A DNA stretch of 64,000 bases. Source: Halofilum ochraceum. GTDB taxonomy: Bacteria > Pseudomonadota > Gammaproteobacteria > XJ16 > Halofilaceae. Of this stretch, positions 43,865 through 53,063 are shown one piece after another; within the stretch, counting starts at the first letter, position 1; each line of letters begins with the position of its first letter. The position numbers were made by a program, and so were the translations under genes. The notes beneath the pieces were generated by a model. That model ran no database searches, was not told the origin of the DNA, and was given only the letters and a program-made list of their open reading frames with translations. The stretch is from positions 124,001 to 188,000 of the forward strand of contig NZ_LVEG02000004.1 in the NCBI RefSeq assembly GCF_001614315.2, written 5' to 3'.

Positions 43865-45813
43865 GCGGCCGGGTCTTTGACGGCCGCATCGCCGAGGGGA
43901 TCGCGCCTGACGACCGCGCGCGACAGGAGCGTCTGAAGGCCACGGCACGCGCGCTCGTGACGGCGGTCCGCGATGGTCTCGTGCGCGATGGTGCCGTGCG
44001 CCTGCATGGTTTCGGGACCTTCCGTCTGCGCCCGGTCGCCGCGCGCCGCGGCCGCCATCCGCGCACCGGCGAGCCGATCGACATCCCGGCCGGCTGGCGC
44101 GTCATGTTTCGGCCGGCCAAGGCGCTGCGCGAACGGATCGAACCGGATCGGGCGCCGGCGCTCCCCATCGGAGAGCCCCACGCCTCGCGGGAAGCGATGC
44201 TTGCCGCCAGTGCCGCCGACGCGGCACGGAACATCCGGAGCGGAGCGGGCAGGATCCCGGCGCAAGGCATTGCAGCGCCGCCACCGATGGCGCCTGATCG
44301 GGTCGCCGCGGCGGCAATGCCGGAACGGAAGTTCACCGCCCAGGGCCCGGTCCCCCAGGTGCCGGCCGATCTGGAATGGGATTCTCGCGTCACCCGGTCC
44401 CCGGCGGCGCTCATGCGCGCCCCGACAGCGAATGAGCCGCCGGCGGCGGAAGAGGTTCGCACTACGGAGTCTGCCCCGACGGAGCCGCCGTCCGCCCCGG
44501 TAACCGCGCGCCGTCGGATCGGTTACCGCTACGCGCTTGTGCTTCTGCTGGTGTTACTGGTCGCTGGTCTCGCCTGGCTGTTGCGACCTTTTGATTCGCC
44601 CGTTCCCCGCGTGGCCGAAGAGCCCGAGCCAGTCGCTTCCGGGCAGATGGCCGGTAACACGGGAAGCGCGACGCCGGATCCGGCCGCCATGTCCGGCGGC
44701 GCCGGTTCCCGGGAACCGGAGTCCGCAGCGACCGCCACGGAGCAGACCGATGGCCCGGGCGCGGTCGAAGGGGACGCCGGGGCGGCGAAGGAGATGGCGG
44801 AGGCGGACCCGACGGCAAGCGCTGACGGGGATGCGCCGGCAGCGTCCGGCGATACGGGCGCGACCGATGGGGACGGAGCGACTGTCGGCGGAACCGTGGC
44901 CGAGGCGAAGCCGGCCGTTGATCCGGGCGGCAGCGACGCCGCCACCGCCGCGACACCGGAGATGGCGAAAGCGACCTCGACGGCAACCACCGATCGGGAT
45001 GACCCGGAATCCCCCGGTGATGCCGGTGCGGTCGATGAAGGCGGCGCCGTAGCCCGGGAAACCGTGGCGGCGGGTACGGGGCCGACCAGCGGCCAGGCGG
45101 GTGCTGACGCCGAAGTCAGGGCTACCTCGTCCGAGGCAGCTGAAGAGACCGCGGCGCCCCCCTCTGACCCCGCGAAAGCCGCTGGCGGGATGGCCAGGGA
45201 TGGGGATCCGGGCGGCGAAGCCGCTCGGGATGCCGGTGCCACGCCCGACGCGGGTGATAGCCCCGCGGCCGGCACCGAAGCCGCGCAAACCGCGACGGTG
45301 GCCGGGGATGGGGCAACCGGCCCAGCAGCGGAAGCGCCCAGCCAGGGTCAGGCCGTGTCCGGAACGCGTGCCGCTGACGAAGGCGCCGCCGAAAGCGGGC
45401 CGTATTTCCAGGGGCGTGATTACACCGTGCGCAGCGGTGATACTTTGTGGGACCTGGCCGACCGTCAGTACGTGAATCCGTACTACTGGCCGCACATCTG
45501 GAACCACAACACCGATATCGAAAACCCCGACCGGCTCGAGGTACGCCAGGGGCTCTGGCTGCCGACGCTCGAAGGCGAACCACGATCGCTGACCGAGGCC
45601 GATCGCCGCAGCATCGCCGAGGGCTACCTGCTCCTGTACCGGTTCTTCCGCGAGCAGGGGGACGCGAACCCGCAGTACGCCCTCGTCGGCGTGCGTTATT
45701 TCGATGCATCGGTCCTGCCCGAGCGGCTGCGCGGTACTGCCGCGGGGTATCCGGGTGATACCCTGGCGGCAGTCTTTCAGGCTCGGCTCGAAGCCGAATT
45801 CCCGCTCGACTGA
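43861..45813 (+). CDS. membrane-spanning HU-domain/LysM fusion protein
   Basis: A 650-residue protein. Residues about 15-100 are a second HU/IHF-type domain: RLHGFGTFRLRPVAARRGRH, then PRTGEPIDIPAGWRVMFRPA, with the HU arm motif (HPRTGEP) better kept than in the preceding gene. Residues 100-220 are a proline/alanine linker. One helix spans about 225-242 and is preceded by RRRIGYRY, implying N-in, C-out topology. Residues 243-515 are A/G/D/E/T-rich, with an internal duplication of about 56 residues (311-366 and 367-422). A LysM domain follows at 521-569 (YTVRSGDTLWDLADRQYVNP), then an 80-residue tail. DNA binding inside and peptidoglycan binding outside would tether nucleoid to wall. The architecture is seen; the function is inferred. 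Confidence 0.88.
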   Translation: MSGRVFDGRIAEGIAPDDRARQERLKATARALVTAVRDGLVRDGAVRLHGFGTFRLRPVAARRGRHPRTGEPIDIPAGWRVMFRPAKALRERIEPDRAPALPIGEPHASREAMLAASAADAARNIRSGAGRIPAQGIAAPPPMAPDRVAAAAMPERKFTAQGPVPQVPADLEWDSRVTRSPAALMRAPTANEPPAAEEVRTTESAPTEPPSAPVTARRRIGYRYALVLLLVLLVAGLAWLLRPFDSPVPRVAEEPEPVASGQMAGNTGSATPDPAAMSGGAGSREPESAATATEQTDGPGAVEGDAGAAKEMAEADPTASADGDAPAASGDTGATDGDGATVGGTVAEAKPAVDPGGSDAATAATPEMAKATSTATTDRDDPESPGDAGAVDEGGAVARETVAAGTGPTSGQAGADAEVRATSSEAAEETAAPPSDPAKAAGGMARDGDPGGEAARDAGATPDAGDSPAAGTEAAQTATVAGDGATGPAAEAPSQGQAVSGTRAADEGAAESGPYFQGRDYTVRSGDTLWDLADRQYVNPYYWPHIWNHNTDIENPDRLEVRQGLWLPTLEGEPRSLTEADRRSIAEGYLLLYRFFREQGDANPQYALVGVRYFDASVLPERLRGTAAGYPGDTLAAVFQARLEAEFPLD

Positions 45814-45915
45814 ATACCGCCGGGCAGTCAGGCCGGCGGTGCAATCCGTCGCGGCCGGCTATGCGAACCCGCTCGCATGGAACGACGACCTATAACTGAA
45901 TCGGGAGGACCGTCG

Positions 45916-47286
45916 ATGCGCCGCCGTCACTGGATTATCGCCGCCGCTCTGCCCCTGGTGCTGAGCGCCTGCGACCGCTCCGGAACGAATGCCGAGCAGG
46001 CACCATCGCGCTCGCTCGAGGAAATCCGCGAAGTGGGTACGCTGAGCGTCATTACGCGCAATGCCCCGACGACGTGGTACATCGACCGCGACGGCGAGCC
46101 CACCGGGCCTGAGCACGATCTGGTGGAATCGTTCGCCGAGTCGATCGGCGTGACGGTGGAATACAAACGCCGGGACACGGTCGCCGCGGCGCTGGATGCG
46201 GTCGAGAACGGCGAGGGGGACCTGGCGGCCGCCGGGCTCACGCGGACGGAGGCCCGCCGCGACCGGTTCCGCTTCGGACCGGCCTATCAGCCGGTGACGC
46301 AGCAGGTGGTCTGCCGGCGCGATAACGTCCAGCCGGAGTCCGTGGAGGATCTGATCGGCCTCGACATCGAGGTCATCGCCGACAGCAGCTATGTAGAGCG
46401 GCTGGAGGCACTCAAGGCCGACGGACACCCGGATCTGGCATGGCGGACCAACGCCGAGGTGGACACCGAGCGATTGCTGCGCAAAGTCTGGGAACGCGAG
46501 ATCGACTGCACGGTCGCCGACTCCACGATCGTCGATATCAACCGGCGCTATTTCCCGGAACTGATCGCCCCGTTCAATCTGTCCAGCGAACAGCAGCTCG
46601 GCTGGGTCATGCCCCAGGCACGGGACGATCTCGCCAGTGCCGTCGAGGACTGGCTTGCCGAATTCCGCGACAGCGGGCAACTGGAGGATCTGCGCGAGCG
46701 CTACTATGGCTTCTTCGCGCTGTTCGACTACGTCGACACCTCGGTCTACATCCGGCGGATCCGGGAGCGTTTCCCGCAATACGATGCCTTCTTTCGGGAG
46801 GCGGCCGAGCAATACGATTTGCCCTACATGCTGCTCGCGGCCCAGGGCTATCAGGAATCCCACTGGAACGCGGCCGCACGGAGCCCGACCGGGGTGCGCG
46901 GGATCATGATGCTGACGCAGAACACGGCGCGCGCGATGGGCGTGGAGAATCGCCTTGACGCCCGCCAGAGCATCTTCGGTGGCGCCAAATACCTCGCCCG
47001 CATGAAGCAGCGGTTCGTGCCGGAGGTGACCGAACCCGACCGGACCTGGCTCGCGTTGGCCGCCTACAACGTCGGGCGCGCGCACATGCACGATGCACAG
47101 ACGCTGGCGCGCAAGCAGGGCCTCGACCCGCACCGTTGGGGGGATATCAAGAAGGTGCTCCCGCTGCTGGCCGATCCCGCGTACTACAATGATCTGAAAT
47201 ACGGGTATGCGCGTGGCACGGAGCCCGTGCGCTATGTGCGGCGGATCCGCGAGTATCAGCACATCCTGGCCAATCAGGTCGATTGA
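45916..47286 (+). CDS. mltF: membrane-bound lytic transglycosylase F
   Basis: Outer-membrane lipoprotein that cleaves peptidoglycan. It has 456 residues from ATG 45916 (GGGAGG upstream) with lipobox LSAC. Residues about 35-270 are an SBP_bac_3-like regulatory domain beginning GTLSVITRNAPTTWYIDRDG. Residues about 285-450 are the SLT catalytic domain, with the catalytic glutamate in QGYQESHWNAAARSPTG, then GIMMLTQNTARAMGV and LALAAYNVGRAHMHDA. All features of MltF are intact. It follows the HU-LysM gene after 102 bp. Confidence 0.95.
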   Translation: MRRRHWIIAAALPLVLSACDRSGTNAEQAPSRSLEEIREVGTLSVITRNAPTTWYIDRDGEPTGPEHDLVESFAESIGVTVEYKRRDTVAAALDAVENGEGDLAAAGLTRTEARRDRFRFGPAYQPVTQQVVCRRDNVQPESVEDLIGLDIEVIADSSYVERLEALKADGHPDLAWRTNAEVDTERLLRKVWEREIDCTVADSTIVDINRRYFPELIAPFNLSSEQQLGWVMPQARDDLASAVEDWLAEFRDSGQLEDLRERYYGFFALFDYVDTSVYIRRIRERFPQYDAFFREAAEQYDLPYMLLAAQGYQESHWNAAARSPTGVRGIMMLTQNTARAMGVENRLDARQSIFGGAKYLARMKQRFVPEVTEPDRTWLALAAYNVGRAHMHDAQTLARKQGLDPHRWGDIKKVLPLLADPAYYNDLKYGYARGTEPVRYVRRIREYQHILANQVD

Positions 47287-47343
47287 AACGGGGGCGGGTG
47301 CGGTCTAGCATCCGCGTTCCCTGAACCGCCGGCAGACCGCGCC

Positions 47344-48732
47344 ATGAACGCCGCCCAGCGCTTTGTCGAACTGCCGTATCGGCCGGATCCGGCCGCGGCC
47401 TTCGAATGCATCGTGGACGAGCCCTGGCCAGTGCTGCTGGACAGCGGGGCGCATGGCGGTGCGCGCGCGCGCTTCGACATCCTTGCGGCGGACCCGTCGG
47501 TGACCCTCGAAACCCGGGGCGGTGAGACCCGGCTGGTGCGGCGTGACGGCAGCATCATGGACTCGCCCGCCGATCCGTTCGCACTCGTGCGCGCCGAACT
47601 CGGCGCCGTGGAGTACCGCCCACCGGACGGCCTCCCGTTCGCCGGCGGTGCCATCGGCTGGTTCGCCTATGACCTCGCGCGCCGGCTCGAGCAATTGCCG
47701 GCACGGGCCATCGATGCCGAGCAGATTCCGGAGATGGCGGTCGGTATCTACGACTGGGCCTTCGTCACCGACCATGTCGAGCAGCGGAGCTGGATGGTCG
47801 CCGCCGGCCGCGATACCCGCACGGCGGAGCGCTGGTCCGAGCTCGAGAGCGCGTTCCGGGCGCCCGGGGTGCCCGTGGATCGCGGACGCCTGCGGGTTCA
47901 GGGAGCGGCGCGGGCGAATCTCGACGAGGCGGCCTACCGGGAGGCATTCGCGCGCGTGCAGCGCTACCTGCGGGCCGGCGACTGCTACCAGGTCAACCTC
48001 GCACAGCGTTTCGAAGTCGCCGCGAGCGGCCCCTCCTGGCCCGCGTTCCGCCAGCTCCGGCATGCGGCGCGGGCACCGTTCGCTGCGTACATGAGCACCC
48101 CGGCGGCGGACATCCTCTCGGTCTCGCCCGAGCGCTTCCTCCAGGTCGGCGCCGATGGCCGCGTCGAGACGCGCCCCATCAAGGGCACACGCCCGCGTGA
48201 CTCCGACCCCGCCCGTGACCGCGAACTGGGCGAGTCGCTGGTCGCCAGTGCCAAGGACCGGGCCGAGAACGTCATGATCGTCGATCTGCTGCGCAACGAC
48301 CTCGGGCGGGTCTGCGCGACCGGCAGCGTGCGCGTGCCACGCCTGTTTGAACTCGAGAGCTTCCCCGGCGTGCACCATCTGGTCAGTACCGTGACCGGCC
48401 GGTTGGCTCCGGAACGCCACGCACTCGATCTGCTGCGGGCGTCGTTCCCCGGCGGGTCGATCACCGGCGCCCCCAAGATCCGGGCGATGGAGATCATCGA
48501 GGAACTCGAACCGCACCGGCGCGGCGTCTACTGCGGCGCGATCGGGTATATCGGCTTCGATGGCGCGATGGATACGAACATCGCCATCCGCACGCTGGTG
48601 TACTCGGACGGGCGCGTGCGCTGCTGGGCCGGTGGCGGCCTCGTGATCGATTCGGAGGCGGCGGCCGAATACCAGGAGACCTTCGACAAGGCGGCCGGTA
48701 TGCTGCGGCTGCTGCGCGAGGCCGCCGATTGA
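47344..48732 (+). CDS. pabB: aminodeoxychorismate synthase component I
   Basis: Chorismate-using enzyme of folate synthesis, 462 residues. The C-terminal chorismate-binding domain contains RPIKGTRPRD. The lysine in PIKGT separates PabB from anthranilate synthase TrpE, which has PIAGT. DRAENVMIVDLLRNDLGRVC and GGSITGAPKIRAMEIIEELE complete the site. The N-terminal domain is of standard length. The glutaminase partner PabA is not in the window. Confidence 0.93.
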   Translation: MNAAQRFVELPYRPDPAAAFECIVDEPWPVLLDSGAHGGARARFDILAADPSVTLETRGGETRLVRRDGSIMDSPADPFALVRAELGAVEYRPPDGLPFAGGAIGWFAYDLARRLEQLPARAIDAEQIPEMAVGIYDWAFVTDHVEQRSWMVAAGRDTRTAERWSELESAFRAPGVPVDRGRLRVQGAARANLDEAAYREAFARVQRYLRAGDCYQVNLAQRFEVAASGPSWPAFRQLRHAARAPFAAYMSTPAADILSVSPERFLQVGADGRVETRPIKGTRPRDSDPARDRELGESLVASAKDRAENVMIVDLLRNDLGRVCATGSVRVPRLFELESFPGVHHLVSTVTGRLAPERHALDLLRASFPGGSITGAPKIRAMEIIEELEPHRRGVYCGAIGYIGFDGAMDTNIAIRTLVYSDGRVRCWAGGGLVIDSEAAAEYQETFDKAAGMLRLLREAAD

Positions 48733-48742
48733 TACAAGTTCG

Positions 48743-48769
48743 TTACATTTTCCGCCGCTGCGGTACAAT
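48743..48769 (+). promoter_or_regulatory. candidate promoter of the PilZ gene
   Basis: TTACAT (48743-48748) and TACAAT (48764-48769) are 15 bp apart, 25 bp before the PilZ start. The spacer is shorter than ideal, so the -35 assignment is weak. Confidence 0.4.
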
Positions 48770-48793
48770 CGCCGCGGCAACCGGGGGAGAATC

Positions 48794-49135
48794 ATGGAAC
48801 GACGCGAAGTGCCGCGGCGTCACCTCATGTTCCTGCTGCGCGTGTTCGATGCGGAAACCGGCGCCCAGCTGGGCTGCATCACCGATATCTCCAGCGCGGG
48901 GCTGATGGTCACCGGTGAGCGCCCGCTCAGCGTTGACCGCACCTACCGATTGCAGATGCGGATGCCGCCGGGCGTCGACGGTGGCCGCGAGTTCGAGTTC
49001 CCCGCGACGGTCGCCTGGGTGGCCGATGACGTGCATCCGGATTTCTGTGATATCGGGTTCCGTGACCTCGAACTCACCGCGGAGCAGCGAACCGCGCTGA
49101 CCGATCTGATCGAAGCGTTCGAGCTGCGCGACTGA
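48794..49135 (+). CDS. PilZ-domain protein (cyclic di-GMP receptor)
   Basis: A 113-residue single PilZ domain. The binding motif appears as RREVPRRH at residues 3-10 (RxxxR form), followed by DISSAGLMVTGE at about 30-41 (the D/NxSxxG motif). Both halves are kept, so cyclic di-GMP binding is likely. There is no fused domain; it may act on pili, flagella or polysaccharide machinery elsewhere. It has its own promoter-like sequence and is convergent with rep. The 193 bp between them contain a CCGGATGG hairpin (49148-49166) without a T-run. Confidence 0.9.
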   Translation: MERREVPRRHLMFLLRVFDAETGAQLGCITDISSAGLMVTGERPLSVDRTYRLQMRMPPGVDGGREFEFPATVAWVADDVHPDFCDIGFRDLELTAEQRTALTDLIEAFELRD

Positions 49136-49328
49136 GCGGCTGACCGCCCGGATGGAATCCATCCGGAGTGAAACCAGGCGACATACCATCGCAACGGGCT
49201 TCGGGCCCTGGCGCTGGACCGGAACAGCGCAGCCTGTGGACCCGCCTGGTCTAGGATTACGATCTTCGCATCGACGGGGAGCCCGTTCCGGTGACCTGAA
49301 ACCCTGGGGCCGCGCGCCGGCCTGACGA

Positions 49329-51341
49329 CTACTCGCCGAGCAGTGCCCGCAGATTCGCCATCTGCTCGCGCCCGGCGGCCCGGCGGGACTCGGGGTCGCT
49401 CGGAGCCTGCGTACCTTCCCACACCAGATCATCGTTCGGCAGTTCTTCAAGGAACCGGCTCGGCTCACAATCGATATCCTCGCCCCAGCGCCGGCGCTTC
49501 TCGGCATAGGTGAGGGTGAGCGAACGCTGGGCCCGGGTCACGCCGACGTAGGCCAGTCGACGTTCCTCGTCGAGCCGGTCCTCGGCCAGGCTGGCACGGT
49601 GTGGCAGGACTTCCTCCTCCATGCCGGTGATGAACACGTGCGGGAACTCCAGCCCCTTGGCGGCGTGCAGCGTCATCAGGCTGACGGCGTCGCCGCCCTC
49701 GTCATCGCTCTGGCGGTCGAGCATGTCCATCAGCGTGAGGCGCGCGACCAGCGCGGGCAGGTCGCGTTCCTGGCCATCCTCGTCGGTCGCCATGCGCCCG
49801 ATCCAGGCGAGCAGCTCCTCGACGTTGCCCGCGCGCTTCTCCGCCGTCTTGAGGTCGCTGGAGATCTCGTCGAGCCAGTCGCGGTAGCCGATCTCGTCGA
49901 TCGTCTGGCGCAGCACCGCCAGCGGATCGCCGCGCTGGGCGTTGTCGCCCATGTAGACGATCCACTCGCCGAACTGCTGCAGGCGCCGCAGCGGCGTACC
50001 CGATACATGCTCGCCGAGGCCCATCTCGAAGCTCGCGTTGAGCATCGACGTGCCCCGGTTGCGGGCATAGTGGCCGAGCTTCTCCAGCGTGGCGGCACCG
50101 ATCTGTCGGCGCGGGGTATTCACCACGCGCAGGAAGGCGGTGTCGTCATCCGGGTTCGCCATCAGGCGCGCGTAGGCGAGGATGTCCTTGACCTCCGCGC
50201 GATCGAAGAATGACGCCGAGCCGCTGACCTGGTAGGGGATATTGCGCTCGCGCAGCGCCTTCTCGAACGGGCGCGCCTGGAAGTTACCCCGGTAGAGGAT
50301 CGCGAAATCGCTCCACTTGAGGCCGTGGCGCAGGCGTCGGGAGAGGATGTCCGCGGCCACCCGATCGCACTCGTCCTCGCCGGAGGGGCAGGCGATCACG
50401 CGGATCGGGTCGCCGAGACCGAGATCGCTCCACAGCCGCTTCTCGAACACGTGCGGGTTGTAGCCGATGAGATGGTTCGCCGCGCGCAGGATGCGGGCGC
50501 TGGAGCGGTAGTTCTGCTCCAGTTTGACGATCTTCAGCCCGCGGAAGTCGTTCTCCAGCCGCGCCAGATTCTCCGGCCGCGCGCCGCGCCAGGCGTAGAC
50601 GGACTGGTCGTCGTCGCCCACCGCCGTCAGGCCGCCGCCGACGCCGACGAGCTGTTTCACCAGCTCGTACTGCGCGTTGTTCGTGTCCTGGTACTCGTCC
50701 ACCAGCAGATGGCGCACGCGGTTGTCCCAGCGTTCACGGATCTCCGGGTGTTCGTTGAGCATGCGCACCGGCTGCACGATCAGGTCATCGAAATCGACCG
50801 CGTTATAGGCGTGCAACAGCTTCTCGTACTGCCCGTACACCCGCGCCGCGCGGGCCTCCTGCTCGTCCTCGGCGATCGCCAGCGCGCGGTCGCTGCTGAC
50901 GAAGTCGTTCTTCCAGCGGCTGATGATTCCGCGCAGCTCGTCTTCCTCGTTCAGGTTGCCCGAGGTCTCGCCGCGCACGAGTTCCTTGATCGCCGTCAGG
51001 CTGTCGGTCGAGTCCATGATCGTGAACCCGCGTCGATAGCCCATCGCGTTGCCGTCCGTGCGCAGCAGGTACAGGCCGAGCGTATGGAAGGTGGACACCG
51101 ACAGGCCGCGCGACTCTTCCTTCTTGAGCGTCTGCGACGCGCGCTCCTTCATCTCGCGGGCGGCCTTGTTGGTGAACGTGACCGCGAACACGCCCTTCGC
51201 CGGCAGGCCCGCCTCGCGCACCAGCCACGCGATCTTGTGCGTGATCACGCGCGTCTTGCCGCTGCCGGCGCCCGCGAGCACCAGCATTGGCGTACCCATA
51301 TGGCGCACCGCGGCGCGCTGCTGTGGATTCAGATCGGCCAT
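49329..51341 (-). CDS. rep: ATP-dependent DNA helicase Rep
   Basis: Superfamily 1A 3'-5' helicase that helps replication forks past protein blocks, 670 residues, the usual Rep length. Motif I AGAGSGKTRVITHKI, Ia TFTNKAAREMKERA, II LLVDEYQDTNNAQYELV, III VGDDDQSVYAWRGA, V SLMTLHAAKGLEFPHVFI and VI YVGVTRAQRSLTLTYA are all present. MTLHAAKGLEFPHVF with the 670-residue length fits Rep better than UvrD (about 720). Single gene convergent with the PilZ gene. Confidence 0.93.
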   Translation of the reverse strand: MADLNPQQRAAVRHMGTPMLVLAGAGSGKTRVITHKIAWLVREAGLPAKGVFAVTFTNKAAREMKERASQTLKKEESRGLSVSTFHTLGLYLLRTDGNAMGYRRGFTIMDSTDSLTAIKELVRGETSGNLNEEDELRGIISRWKNDFVSSDRALAIAEDEQEARAARVYGQYEKLLHAYNAVDFDDLIVQPVRMLNEHPEIRERWDNRVRHLLVDEYQDTNNAQYELVKQLVGVGGGLTAVGDDDQSVYAWRGARPENLARLENDFRGLKIVKLEQNYRSSARILRAANHLIGYNPHVFEKRLWSDLGLGDPIRVIACPSGEDECDRVAADILSRRLRHGLKWSDFAILYRGNFQARPFEKALRERNIPYQVSGSASFFDRAEVKDILAYARLMANPDDDTAFLRVVNTPRRQIGAATLEKLGHYARNRGTSMLNASFEMGLGEHVSGTPLRRLQQFGEWIVYMGDNAQRGDPLAVLRQTIDEIGYRDWLDEISSDLKTAEKRAGNVEELLAWIGRMATDEDGQERDLPALVARLTLMDMLDRQSDDEGGDAVSLMTLHAAKGLEFPHVFITGMEEEVLPHRASLAEDRLDEERRLAYVGVTRAQRSLTLTYAEKRRRWGEDIDCEPSRFLEELPNDDLVWEGTQAPSDPESRRAAGREQMANLRALLGE

Positions 51342-51509
51342 GCATTCCCGAGCGGGAGGCGAGGAGGAGACGCCATTCTACGCGCGCCCTGGTAACCGGT
51401 CACGGCTTGACGCGCGGCCATTGTCACAATCACGCAACGCCCGCGAGAGTCACGACCGTAGGCGCGTTTTCAGCGTAGCCGAACGCACGTATCTTCGGCT
51501 GGGCGTCCC

Positions 51510-52853
51510 TCAACCGCCGAACAGCGACCGCCCGTTGATCCTGATCGCGCCGCGGTCGTAGCTGGCGCTGGCTTCGAGCTGGCCATTGTCGAGGGTGAGA
51601 AGGCCCTGTGCGGCCAGGGTGCGCAGCGTGTTGGTGGCGTCGCGCTTTGCCCGGGCGGGGTCCGTGTCGCCACGCATCTCGATGCTGCGTGCCACCGCGT
51701 CGATCACCATGGGTTCTGGCGCGACGGCGCTGATCTCGCCCTGCGCGAGGCCGATGAGGTCGTCCATGCCGATCGCTTGGCGGCCCTCGCCGGGCTCCGC
51801 GAGGCCCGCCTGGGCGGAGATCTCGAGGCGGCCGTCGGCCGTGTGCGCCTCGAACGTGTCGAGTCGGATTTGCGGTTCATGGGCGGCGATCTCGCCCCAG
51901 GGCGCGGCCCGCAGGCGGGCCATGATGTCATCGGTATCGATGGGCTGATCGCCGTCGGTGAAGGTCTGCTGCACGTGCTGCAGGAATGACGGGGCAATCC
52001 CCTCGCCGCTCAGATTCAGGCGCAGTCTCGACAATTGATACTCCGGGCTTTCGAGGGCCGCCGCTGATACCTTGAGGGCGAAGCCGAGCAGGTCATCGCG
52101 CAGGCCCGCCTCGTCGGAGAAGCGCAGGTCGGAGAGCACGAAACCGCCGCCGTTCGGGGTATCGAGTTCGATCCGTTCGACCCCGCCGGAGGCGCCACCG
52201 CTCCAGACGTGCTCGAATGCCGTTTCCTCGTAGCGGCCGCTCGCCTCGACCGCGTTGATCCGCAGACCGGTGAATTCGCCGTCGCCGGGCTGCAGGTGCA
52301 GGCCGGGCATGTCGACCTGGTAGGCGAGGTCGCGATCGCCGCGGCCGACCGTCACGGTGGCATCGAGGCCGCCCCAGCTGACCTGGCCGCCGTCGATCTC
52401 GCGCATGCCGTCGGTGGCCGGGGAGTGCATGTGGATCGTCCGGGTCCCGAACCAGTCGATGCGCGTGTTGACCCGCAGCGGTTTGCGGTCGTCGCCATAC
52501 AGCGCGCGCACGGTTTCCCGGACCCGGCCTTCCGGGATGCGCGGTTCGGTGACGATGCGGGCGAGATCGGTGCCGACCGTCGGGGCATGCTGGATGCGGT
52601 GATCGAGGACGATGGTCAGGCGCTCGTCCGTGTCCGGGTCGCCGACCGTGAGTTCACTGGTGGCGGTGGCGCCGAGATAGCCCTGGTCGAATGACGTCAT
52701 CTCCCAACCGTGGACGAAGGGCGAGGCGGCGGTGGCCCGGTCGCGGACATGCGCGAATTCCTGCTGCGTGATCGTGCCGATGATGGGGGGTGCCGCGGCG
52801 GCGCCGATGGCGACCGTGCCTGCCGCGATGCCGATCAGGATGCCTTTGCGCAT
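51510..52853 (-). CDS. YdgA/DUF945-family protein
   Basis: A 447-residue protein of the DUF945 (YdgA) family, anchored by an N-terminal helix (GILIGIAAGTVAIGAAAAPP) with the rest probably periplasmic. Family traits seen are YLGATATSELTV near residue 60, RIDWFGTRTIHMHSP, and the C-terminal part with repeated beta-rich segments. YdgA has been linked to outer-membrane and beta-glucuronidase phenotypes in E. coli; the biochemical role is unknown. Divergent from ampD across 210 bp. Confidence 0.85.
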   Translation of the reverse strand: MRKGILIGIAAGTVAIGAAAAPPIIGTITQQEFAHVRDRATAASPFVHGWEMTSFDQGYLGATATSELTVGDPDTDERLTIVLDHRIQHAPTVGTDLARIVTEPRIPEGRVRETVRALYGDDRKPLRVNTRIDWFGTRTIHMHSPATDGMREIDGGQVSWGGLDATVTVGRGDRDLAYQVDMPGLHLQPGDGEFTGLRINAVEASGRYEETAFEHVWSGGASGGVERIELDTPNGGGFVLSDLRFSDEAGLRDDLLGFALKVSAAALESPEYQLSRLRLNLSGEGIAPSFLQHVQQTFTDGDQPIDTDDIMARLRAAPWGEIAAHEPQIRLDTFEAHTADGRLEISAQAGLAEPGEGRQAIGMDDLIGLAQGEISAVAPEPMVIDAVARSIEMRGDTDPARAKRDATNTLRTLAAQGLLTLDNGQLEASASYDRGAIRINGRSLFGG

Positions 52854-53063
52854 GGAAGTTCCCAGTTTGGTTCGATAACGGTGTGGGCAACGGGCCCGGA
52901 TGGCCGGATGCGGCCCGCGTGCGACGCCGAGGCGACATGGTACAGGTGTCGCGCTCGCCCCGGGACATCCTGGTCGACCCGGCTCGACTTGAGCGAAGTG
53001 ATTCGTTGTCAGGTGCGGGGGATCGGTTCACTATTCCCTTCAATGAATATCCGGAATCCGGCC

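Noticed and set aside
43861-45813. HU-LysM gene as a frameshift-joined artefact
   Set aside because: One continuous frame with a consistent basic-helix-spacer-LysM order and a C-terminal region that continues past LysM; no interruption was seen. Resequencing would still be worthwhile.
47344-48732. Anthranilate synthase TrpE
   Set aside because: The active-site motif is PIKGT, typical of PabB, not PIAGT; length also fits PabB.
49329-51341. UvrD (helicase II) or PcrA
   Set aside because: Length of 670 and overall motif spacing match Rep better; the assignment within the family would be settled by a tree.
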